DNA of 5,494 nt from Burkholderiales bacterium (GTDB lineage Bacteria; Pseudomonadota; Gammaproteobacteria; Burkholderiales; SG8-41), in NCBI GenBank assembly GCA_019746155.1, contig JAIESJ010000075.1:1-5494 (forward strand), read 5' to 3'. Position 1 is the first letter of the stretch. Each line of letters begins with the position of its first letter. The notes below the pieces were generated by a model. It did no database searches and had not been told where the DNA came from. It was given only the letters and a program-made list of their open reading frames with translations. The position numbers and the translations under genes were made by a program. This document shows positions 1-4,216 of the stretch, piece after piece.

Positions 1-871
1 TGCCGCCCATGTCGAAACCGATGATGCGGTCGAAGCCGGCGGCGAGCGAAGCGCGCGCTGCACCGACGATGCCGCCCGCAGGCCCGGAAAGAATGCTGTC
101 CTTGCCGTGGAACAGCCGCGCGTCGGTGAGACCGCCGCTCGATTGCATGAACGAAAGCCGCGAGGCGCCCAGCTCGGCTGCCACGCGCTCGACGTAGCGG
201 CGCAGGATGGGCGAGAGGTAGGCATCGACGACCGTGGTGTCGCCGCGGCTCACCAGTTTCATCAGCGGGCTCACTTCATGCGACACCGAGACCTGGGAAA
301 AACCCGTCTCGCGCGCGAGCGCGGCAAGGCGGCGCTCATGCTCCGGATAGCGATAGCCGTGCATCAGCACGATGGCGACCGAGCGCAAGCCCTTGTCGTA
401 AGCATCGCGCAGATCGCGCTGCGCCTGCGCCATGTCCGGTGGCCGCAGCACCTGGCCGTGCGCGGTGACGCGCTCATCCACCTCGTAAACGGCGCTGTGG
501 AGCAATTCGGGCAGCACGATGTGGCGGTCGAAAATGTGCGGCCGGTCCTGGTAGGCGATGCGCAAGGCGTCGCGGAAGCCGCGCGTGATGAACAGCGCAG
601 TGGGCTCGCCTTTGCGTTCGAGCAGCGCGTTGGTGGCGAGGGTGGTGCCCATCCTGACCGCTGCAATGCGTTCAGTGGGAATGCAGGCATTGCGGGGAAT
701 GCCCAGCAAATCGCGGATGCCGGCCAGCGCGGCATCATCGTAATGTCCGGGGTTTTCCGAAAGCAGCTTGTGCGTAATCAGCGTGCCGTCGGGACGCCGC
801 GCGACGATGTCGGTAAACGTCCCGCCGCGGTCGATCCAGAACTGCCACCGGGATGAAGGGGCTGTGCTCAC
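1..871 (-). CDS. 5-oxoprolinase / hydantoinase A-B family protein, N-terminal part (runs off left edge)
   Basis: This is the N-terminal 290 residues of a hydantoinase/5-oxoprolinase, an ATP-dependent cytoplasmic enzyme family that opens 5-oxoproline (to glutamate) or hydantoin rings. Seen directly: residues 9-21 read WQFWIDRGGTFTD, with the GGTFTD phosphate-binding motif of the ASKHA-type ATPase fold. MGTTLATN is at 74-81, QSSGGL near 246, SGPAGG at 262-267, and GFDMGG at 285-290 lies right at the window edge. The start is well fixed: an in-frame TGA lies at 887-889, and GTG at 869-871 is the first possible start after it, with a weak AGGCAGG ribosome site just upstream. Family knowledge: the WxFWIDRGGTFTD opening is typical of the fused A+B form of about 1,200 residues, so roughly three quarters of the gene should lie outside the window. 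Whether the true substrate is 5-oxoproline, a hydantoin or another cyclic amide cannot be told from this part. The gene diverges from the small gene at 1003. Confidence 0.93.
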   Translation of the reverse strand, partial: MSTAPSSRWQFWIDRGGTFTDIVARRPDGTLITHKLLSENPGHYDDAALAGIRDLLGIPRNACIPTERIAAVRMGTTLATNALLERKGEPTALFITRGFRDALRIAYQDRPHIFDRHIVLPELLHSAVYEVDERVTAHGQVLRPPDMAQAQRDLRDAYDKGLRSVAIVLMHGYRYPEHERRLAALARETGFSQVSVSHEVSPLMKLVSRGDTTVVDAYLSPILRRYVERVAAELGASRLSFMQSSGGLTDARLFHGKDSILSGPAGGIVGAARASLAAGFDRIIGFDMGG

Positions 872-900
872 TGCCTGCCTGGAGAATCAACGAACGTCGA

Positions 901-909
901 ATACTAGCA
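901..909 (-). promoter_or_regulatory. Putative extended -10 promoter element of the oxoprolinase gene
   Basis: On the minus strand the bases read TGCTAGTAT: a TGn extension followed by TAGTAT, which matches TATAAT at 4 of 6 positions. It lies 30 bases upstream of the GTG start, which would give a short leader of about 20 bases. No convincing -35 hexamer is seen at 16-18 bp spacing, which is tolerable for an extended -10 promoter. Inference from sequence only. Confidence 0.35.
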
Positions 910-942
910 CGGCGATCCGGGAATGGCGGTGGAGCGCGGCAG

Positions 943-972
943 TTGACGGTGGCAAAACACATGCGGTTAAAT
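943..972 (+). promoter_or_regulatory. Putative sigma-70 promoter of the small gene at 1003
   Basis: TTGACG at 943-948 matches the -35 consensus at 5 of 6 positions. It is followed after 18 bp by TTAAAT at 967-972, which matches the -10 consensus at 4 of 6. Transcription would begin near 979, leaving room for the Shine-Dalgarno at 991-996 and the ATG at 1003. The ordered arrangement of -35, -10, ribosome site and start is the main reason to believe the small gene is real. Confidence 0.5.
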
Positions 973-990
973 GGGCGGGAGCAACAGTGC

Positions 991-996
991 GGGGAG
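991..996 (+). promoter_or_regulatory. Shine-Dalgarno GGGGAG that fixes the start at 1003
   Basis: GGGGAG sits six bases before the ATG at 1003. The same frame is open further upstream, back to an ATG at 853, but that longer version would overlap the start of the divergent oxoprolinase gene and its promoter. The ribosome site therefore favours the shorter 68-residue protein. Confidence 0.55.
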
Positions 997-1002
997 CAGG
1001 CG

Positions 1003-1209
1003 ATGGCGGATAGGGACAAGTCCACGACCGACAGCATGCAGCCGAAGCCCGCGACCAACAGCATGCAGTCGGTAAGGCAGAGCCCGGCTTACAGCACGTT
1101 TCCCGACGTTGCCACCCACGGTCCGCGCGACAAGCGCTGCTTTCACGGCAAGCCCGAAGACTGGAAGCGCAATAACCTTAAACGCACCTTCGGCGGCAAA
1201 TTAAAATAA
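1003..1209 (+). CDS. Small basic hypothetical protein (68 aa), divergent from the oxoprolinase
   Basis: I do not recognise this protein. It has 68 residues, with 14 Lys/Arg against 7 Asp/Glu, so it is clearly basic. There is one Cys (46) and one Trp (54), and no signal peptide or membrane segment. The N-terminal 32 residues are polar and probably disordered, with a short internal echo (DSMQPK at 10-15, NSMQSV at 19-24). The C-terminal half, about 33-68 (FPDVATHGPRDKRCFHGK, then a WKRNNLKR stretch), looks more constrained and ends in GGKLK. Support for coding: third codon positions are mostly G/C, a GGGGAG ribosome site lies six bases upstream, and a plausible promoter lies at 943-972. The last codons are more AT-rich (AAA TTA AAA TAA), and the stop lies inside the first copy of a 14-bp direct repeat. 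A nucleic-acid-binding role would suit the charge but is only a guess. Confidence 0.5.
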   Translation: MADRDKSTTDSMQPKPATNSMQSVRQSPAYSTFPDVATHGPRDKRCFHGKPEDWKRNNLKRTFGGKLK

Positions 1210-1233
1210 TCCACGCTAAAAAATAATCCACGC
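1203..1233. repeat. 14-bp perfect direct repeat (copies 1203-1216 and 1220-1233)
   Basis: The sequence AAAATAATCCACGC occurs twice with a period of 17 bp and only three bases between the copies. The first copy contains the stop codon of the small gene. The second ends where the kinase-like remnant begins. Repeats of this kind at the edge of a gene fragment are compatible with a slippage or target-duplication scar, but the mechanism cannot be read from the sequence alone. Confidence 0.85.
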
Positions 1234-1512
1234 CCGGCGTCTGACCGCCTGTTCCTGGCCGGAGCCTCGCCGAAGAGCATTGATGAAGTCGTGCGCCGCA
1301 CCCTGGAGCGCGACCTGGCCAGGCGTTATCAAAGCTGGCAGGCGTTCTCCGACGACCTGGTCGCGACCGCCTCGGGCGACATGCCGCGGCCCAGGCAAGG
1401 CGTGTTCGAGACCGAGCAATTCGATACGCTGCGCACGCTGTCGTTTTTCCGCGCCTTCGGCGACGTCGAATTGTGGGAAGTGCTGCGCTTCGGCGAGTAT
1501 GCCGTCCCTTAA
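1231..1512 (+). pseudogene. Remnant of a Ser/Thr protein kinase with C-terminal cyclic-nucleotide-binding domain
   Basis: One frame is open from 1210 to the TAA at 1510-1512 and reads as the junction of two known domains. PKSIDEVVRRTLERDLARRY followed by QSWQAFSDDL (about 1270-1362) matches the last helices of Hanks-type kinases, including the conserved Arg of subdomain XI in the R-RYQS stretch. After a linker (SGDMPRPRQG), FDTLRTLSFFRAFGDVELWE and then VLRFGEY (about 1420-1500) match the opening helices of a CRP-type cyclic-nucleotide-binding domain. The fusion of a kinase tail to such a domain is known in betaproteobacterial signalling proteins. Nearly the whole kinase domain (P-loop, catalytic HRD and DFG regions) is missing upstream. 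The beta-barrel with its phosphate-binding cassette is missing downstream, where the frame stops after GEYAVP. No start codon with a ribosome site is visible; the GTG at 1291 lies inside the conserved helix. The piece is therefore a decayed or deleted gene fragment, not a working gene. Its high GC and intact frame suggest recent loss. Confidence 0.72.
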
Positions 1513-1654
1513 GTTTCTTGCACCAATAGGCCTTCCAGGACCGAGAAAGCGGCGGACTCGGGTGGTTGAGCCCTGACCATAACGTAACCTAACTCAGTGA
1601 GGTAAGCCCCCGGGGATACTTACACTGCCGTAGTGACGTAATTTATTGATTTAT
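1513..1654. other. Spacer between kinase remnant and tRNA, no gene
   Basis: No credible coding sequence is seen. The left half (to about 1576) is GC-rich and could be rearranged coding DNA. The right half is more AT-rich, with several short inverted repeats: CTCAGTGAG (1593-1601), the hairpin at 1602-1623, and CACT-GCCGT-AGTG (1623-1635). The bases just beyond the tRNA 3' end (1636-1654) are nearly all A and T. There is no recognisable transposase, integrase or second copy of the tRNA end. Confidence 0.5.
1602..1623 (-). terminator. Weak hairpin downstream of the tRNA, possible 3' processing or termination signal
   Basis: GTAAG (1602-1606) and CTTAC (1619-1623) pair around a 12-base centre that contains CCCC next to GGGG. 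In the direction of tRNA transcription the hairpin lies 32-53 bases past the tRNA 3' end. It is not followed by a T-run on the minus strand, so it is not a canonical Rho-independent terminator. Confidence 0.2.
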
Positions 1655-1730
1655 TGGCGCCCCGAAGACGAATCGAACGTCCGACCTGCCCCTTAGGAGG
1701 GGGCTGCTCTATCCACTGAGCTACCGGGGC
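1655..1730 (-). tRNA. tRNA-Arg, anticodon CCU, CCA encoded
   Basis: The reverse complement folds as a complete 76-base tRNA. The acceptor stem is GCCCCGG with TCGGGGC, followed by discriminator G and encoded CCA. The D arm contains AGCTCAGTGGATAGAGC. The anticodon stem GCCCC/GGGGC closes the loop CTCCTAA, giving anticodon CCU, which reads the rare arginine codon AGG. The T arm is GGACG-TTCGATT-CGTCT with one G-U pair. All stems pair and the invariant bases are present, so the gene looks functional. The same isoacceptor gene is argW in Escherichia coli, where it is a known integration site for prophages. Here the tRNA 3' end faces the kinase remnant, but no second copy of the tRNA end is visible in the window. 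Confidence 0.97.
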
Positions 1731-1740
1731 GTGAGCGCGT

Positions 1741-1746
1741 ATTCTA
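1741..1746 (-). promoter_or_regulatory. Putative -10 element of the tRNA-Arg promoter
   Basis: The minus strand reads TAGAAT, matching TATAAT at 5 of 6 positions, ten bases before the first base of the mature tRNA. The bases between are GC-rich (ACGCGCTCAC), as expected for the discriminator of a stringently controlled tRNA promoter. The -35 candidate at 17-bp spacing (TCGAAC) is poor. Confidence 0.45.
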
Positions 1747-1930
1747 GCGGAAAACGACCCAACGTTCGATTCCGAAACCCCTGCCCACCTTGGTTTCGCG
1801 CTGCTGGTCGATCGGGTTCCGGCAGCTTCCAGTATGGCGGCTCGTCGCGGAGAATCAATCCGCGTATGACCTTGCGCAGAAACTCCGCCGACACGCCCTA
1901 CGGCCCGTGCCCAATTTCGTGGCCGGATCG

Positions 1931-1971
1931 GCAAGAAGAAAAATTTCCGTTTGTTAAAAGAAAAACAAAAT
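1931..1971. other. A-rich tract in GC-rich surroundings
   Basis: This is a run of about 40 bases made almost entirely of A and T on the plus strand, with A-tracts of 4-5 bases at intervals (GAAAAA, TTAAAAG, AAAAAC, AAAAT). It stands out sharply from the GC-rich flanks. Phased A-tracts can bend DNA or serve as an upstream activating element for a promoter, but no well-spaced -35/-10 pair is seen inside it. The role is unknown. Confidence 0.45.
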
Positions 1972-2005
1972 CGCCGCGCGGGCAATCCCGGAAGCCGTCG
2001 AGTAT

Positions 2006-2036
2006 GCCCGCCTCCCGCATCTTGCGGGGCGTGGGC
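2006..2036. other. Strong GC-rich hairpin (14-bp stem with one mismatch)
   Basis: The core CCCGCA (2014-2019) pairs perfectly with TGCGGG (2023-2028) around a 3-base loop TCT. The outer arms GCCC (2006-2009) and GGGC (2033-2036) also pair. Between them lie a C-G pair, two G-U pairs and one mismatch. It is followed on the plus strand by TGGCATTTT, so a weak terminator is possible, but no plus-strand gene lies directly upstream to need one. Confidence 0.5.
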
Positions 2037-2038
2037 TG

Positions 2039-2057
2039 GCATTTTGCCGTAAAATGC
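2039..2057. promoter_or_regulatory. 7-bp inverted repeat GCATTTT-GCCGT-AAAATGC, operator-like, overlapping a -10-like TAAAAT
   Basis: GCATTTT (2039-2045) and AAAATGC (2051-2057) are perfect inverted copies with a 5-base centre. TAAAAT at 2050-2055 matches TATAAT at 5 of 6 positions and lies 33 bases before the ATG at 2089. No good -35 is seen at 16-18 bp. An operator overlapping a promoter is one reading. The octamer AAAATGCA recurs at 2195-2202 inside a second inverted repeat. Confidence 0.35.
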
Positions 2058-2189
2058 AGTCCTTCCTCGCTCTCAACGCGGTTGCGCCATGCTCAAGAGC
2101 ATCGACCATATCGTCATCACCACGCGCGATCTCGAAAAGTGCGTCGATTTCTACCCGCGCGTGCTCGATCCGATCGAAATTTCCGAACC

Positions 2190-2204
2190 TGTGCAAAATG
2201 CACA
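2190..2204. promoter_or_regulatory. Perfect inverted repeat TGTGCA-AAA-TGCACA upstream of uup
   Basis: Six-base arms pair perfectly around AAA, giving an operator-like dyad 66-80 bases before the uup start. It lies in the part of the VOC frame that no longer resembles VOC, so it is probably original uup upstream DNA. It shares the octamer AAAATGCA with the dyad at 2039-2057. No regulator can be named. Confidence 0.4.
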
Positions 2205-2216
2205 TTTCATCGGCGC

Positions 2217-2231
2217 ACCCGTCAGGCGGGT
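2217..2231 (+). promoter_or_regulatory. Short hairpin ACCCG-TCAGG-CGGGT in the uup leader
   Basis: A perfect 5-bp GC-rich stem with a 5-base loop ends 38 bases before the uup ATG and is followed by ATTGAAAAGAATTAAT. It could shape the uup leader RNA or be incidental. No T-run follows, so it is not a terminator. Confidence 0.25.
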
Positions 2232-2269
2232 ATTGAAAAGAATTAATCTGCGGTTCCCTTTGAGTCTTT

Positions 2270-4189
2270 ATGCCCTTAGTCACGCTTGATCAGGCCTGCC
2301 TGGCCTTCGGGCACGCGCCGCTGCTCGACCATGCCGATCTGACGCTCGATGCCGGCGAGCGCGTCGCGCTGATCGGCCGCAACGGCAGCGGCAAGACCAG
2401 TCTGCTCAAGGTGATCGCGGGCCGGCAGCAGCTCGATGACGGTCATGTCCGGCTCGGCAGCGGTCTGCGCATTGCGCTCGTCGAGCAGGAGCCCGAGCTC
2501 GATCCGCGTCACACCGTGTTCGAGGCGGTGGCTCAGGGCGTGGGTGAGGCGTTCGGTCTGCTGCTTGAATACCATGCGCTGTCGCATGAGCTTGCCGGCG
2601 CGCCGGCCGCGGCCGGGCTGGAACGCCTGCAGCAGTTGCAGCATGATCTCGAACACGCCGACGGCTGGCGCCTCAATTCGCGGATCGAAGCCGTGATCGC
2701 CCGGCTCGGTCTGCGGGAAGATGCCGTGGTCGGACGGCTTTCGGGCGGCGTCAGAAAGCGCGTCGCGCTGGCGCAGGCGCTGGTGGCGGAGCCTGGGATG
2801 CTGTTGCTCGACGAGCCGACCAATCATCTGGACATCGCGGCGATCGAATGGCTGGAAGAATTGCTGAAGGGTTTTTCCGGCGGAGTGCTGTTCGTCACTC
2901 ACGACCGGCGCTTCCTCGATAACGTGGCAACGCGCACCGTCGAACTCGACCGGGGACGGCTGGCGAGCTTTGACGGCGGTTTTGCCGAATATCAGCGCCG
3001 CAAGGAGGAGATGCTGCACGCGGAAGCGGTTTCGAACGCGCGTTTCGACAAGCTGCTGGCGCAGGAAGAAGTCTGGATCCGCAAGGGCATCGAGGCGCGC
3101 CGCACGCGCAACGAGGGCCGGGTGCGCCAGCTCGAGCGTTTGCGCCGCGAGCGCGCGGCACGCCGCGACCGCGTCGGCCAGGTCAGTTTTACGGTGGACC
3201 AGGGCGACCGTTCCGGGCAGATGGTGGTCGAACTGCACGGCGTCGGCAAGCGCTTCGACGGCAGGGCGGTGATCCAGGCGTTTTCGACCCGCATCCTGCG
3301 CGGCGACAAGGTGGGGCTGCTCGGCCCGAACGGCTGCGGCAAGACCACCCTGCTCAGGATCATTCTGGGCGAGCTCGAGCCCGACGCGGGAAAAGTGCGG
3401 CACGGCACCAAGCTGGCTGTCGCGTATTTCGACCAGTTGCGCGAGCAGCTCGACGACAATGCCACGCTCGTCGAATGCATCAGCCCGGGCTCCGAGTTCG
3501 TCGAGATCGGCGGCGAGCGCAAGCACGTGATCGGCTATCTCGGCGATTTCCTGTTTCCGCCGGAACGCGCGCGCGCCAGGGTGTCCTCGCTCTCCGGCGG
3601 CGAGCGCAACCGGCTGCTGCTCGCCAGGCTGTTTTCGCGTCCTGCCAACGTATTGGTGCTGGACGAGCCGACCAACGATCTCGACATGGAGACGCTGGAA
3701 CTGCTGGAGTCGCTGCTGCGGGATTTCACCGGCACGCTGTTCGTGGTAAGCCACGACCGCACCTTTCTCGATAATGTGGTGACGCAGGTGATCGCATTCG
3801 AAGGCGGCGGCGTGCTGCGCGAATATGCGGGCGGCTATTCGGATTGGCGGCGCGTGGTGCGCGGACAGTCGGAGCAGAATGCCATCGCGGCGAAGCTGCA
3901 AGCGAAAGCAGGCGAGTTGCGGCGCGAGACCGGCGCTCAGCCCAGGACGAAGCTGAGTTACAAGGAGGTGCGCGAACTCGAAGCGCTGCCGCAGAAAATC
4001 GCAGCGCTGGAGCAGGAGCAGAAGAAAATCACGGACGAACTCGCCGCTCCCGCGCTCTACCGCGATCAGCCGGAACGGGTGAAAACCCTGCAACAGCGCT
4101 ACGCAGCCGTCGAGGATGAGTTGATGCAAAGCCTCGCGCGCTGGGAAGTGCTGGAAGCCGGACAGCAGACCGCTGCGCCAGGTGTATAA
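2270..4189 (+). CDS. uup: ABC-F family ATPase Uup
   Basis: Uup is a soluble ABC-F ATPase with no membrane domain. It associates with ribosomes and is linked in Escherichia coli to tolerance of branched DNA intermediates and to low precise transposon excision. The 639 residues match the usual length (635 in E. coli). Domain 1: Walker A GRNGSGKT 36-43, signature LSGGVRKR 157-164 (Val in place of the usual Glu), Walker B MLLLD with catalytic E182, switch H211. The linker, about 240-310, has the Uup/ABC-F pattern with WIRKGIEARRTRNEGRVRQL. Domain 2: Walker A GPNGCGKT 352-359, signature LSGGERNR 441-448, Walker B VLVLD with E466, switch H495. The C-terminal domain from about 561 (KLSYKEVRELEALPQKIAAL) is the charged coiled-coil extension that separates Uup from EttA and other ABC-F proteins. 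All catalytic residues are present, so it should be active. The ribosome site is weak (TGAG, five bases before ATG). The start is supported by the family's N-terminus. Confidence 0.95.
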   Translation: MPLVTLDQACLAFGHAPLLDHADLTLDAGERVALIGRNGSGKTSLLKVIAGRQQLDDGHVRLGSGLRIALVEQEPELDPRHTVFEAVAQGVGEAFGLLLEYHALSHELAGAPAAAGLERLQQLQHDLEHADGWRLNSRIEAVIARLGLREDAVVGRLSGGVRKRVALAQALVAEPGMLLLDEPTNHLDIAAIEWLEELLKGFSGGVLFVTHDRRFLDNVATRTVELDRGRLASFDGGFAEYQRRKEEMLHAEAVSNARFDKLLAQEEVWIRKGIEARRTRNEGRVRQLERLRRERAARRDRVGQVSFTVDQGDRSGQMVVELHGVGKRFDGRAVIQAFSTRILRGDKVGLLGPNGCGKTTLLRIILGELEPDAGKVRHGTKLAVAYFDQLREQLDDNATLVECISPGSEFVEIGGERKHVIGYLGDFLFPPERARARVSSLSGGERNRLLLARLFSRPANVLVLDEPTNDLDMETLELLESLLRDFTGTLFVVSHDRTFLDNVVTQVIAFEGGGVLREYAGGYSDWRRVVRGQSEQNAIAAKLQAKAGELRRETGAQPRTKLSYKEVRELEALPQKIAALEQEQKKITDELAAPALYRDQPERVKTLQQRYAAVEDELMQSLARWEVLEAGQQTAAPGV

Positions 4190-4216
4190 TAACTCGTTGT
4201 ATTTATTATTATTTTA
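4185..4216 (+). promoter_or_regulatory. AT-rich spacer between uup and the DUF6352-like gene, possible promoter or SD-less initiation region
   Basis: From the uup stop to the next ATG nearly all bases are A or T. TATAAT is present exactly at 4185-4190, overlapping the uup stop, and TATTAT occurs at 4204-4209 and 4207-4212. No matching -35 is found for any of them. There is no purine-rich Shine-Dalgarno before the ATG at 4217 (the upstream bases are TATTTTA). An A/U-rich unstructured leader can recruit the ribosome through protein S1, and a -10 at 4204-4209 would even give a leaderless message. Both are inferences. Confidence 0.35.

Larger units (their letters stand above)
1731..2088. other. 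358-bp region without a gene between tRNA and VOC fragment
   Basis: No frame here has convincing protein-like composition. Contents in order: the tRNA promoter region (1731-1770); a nondescript GC-rich stretch to about 1930; an A-rich tract at 1931-1971, unlike its surroundings; a strong GC-rich hairpin at 2006-2036; and a 7-bp inverted repeat at 2039-2057 with a TAAAAT sequence 33 bases before the ATG at 2089. The right end probably holds the original promoter and leader of the broken VOC gene, and now possibly of uup. Confidence 0.5.
2089..2289 (+). pseudogene. N-terminal fragment of a glyoxalase/VOC-fold protein, frame runs into uup
   Basis: The first 26 residues (MLKSIDHIVITTRDLEKCVD, then FYPRVL) match the first beta-alpha unit of glyoxalase/bleomycin-resistance (VOC) proteins. 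These are normally about 120-140 residues and metal-dependent, and His7 corresponds to the usual first metal ligand. After about residue 27 (near 2168) the similarity stops and base composition becomes more AT-rich. The frame continues as non-VOC sequence to a TGA at 2287-2289, giving only 66 residues. The rest of the VOC fold, including the remaining metal ligands, is absent. A deletion that fused the 5' end of a VOC gene to the uup upstream region explains this best. The stop lies 20 bases inside uup, so if the start is still used, this frame would act as an overlapping upstream reading frame for uup. That is inference. No strong Shine-Dalgarno is seen before 2089. Confidence 0.65.

Noticed and set aside
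107..856. A 249-codon plus-strand open frame opposite the oxoprolinase gene
   Set aside because: The minus-strand frame carries GGTFTD, SGPAGG and other family motifs in order. The plus-strand translation is low-complexity H/R/A-rich shadow sequence.
853..1209. Longer version of the small protein starting at 853
   Set aside because: It would overlap the oxoprolinase start and the small gene's own promoter and lacks a ribosome site. The GGGGAG before 1003 supports the short form.
1762..1772. ACGTTCGATTC, an inverted copy of 11 bases of the tRNA T arm, upstream of the tRNA
   Set aside because: The flanking bases cannot form a T stem or acceptor stem and the match is short, so a tRNA fragment or att site is not supported.
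1620..2042. A 140-codon minus-strand frame running through the tRNA
   Set aside because: The segment reading VAQWIEQPPPKGQVGRSIRL is the translation of the tRNA-Arg itself, a well-known type of false gene. The rest has no coding character.
2276..4129. A 617-codon open frame on the minus strand, antisense to almost all of uup
   Set aside because: Its translation is rich in H, R, Q and A with no recognisable motif. It mirrors the GC-biased codon use of uup, which has all ABC motifs intact on the plus strand. Long antisense frames are expected in such genes.
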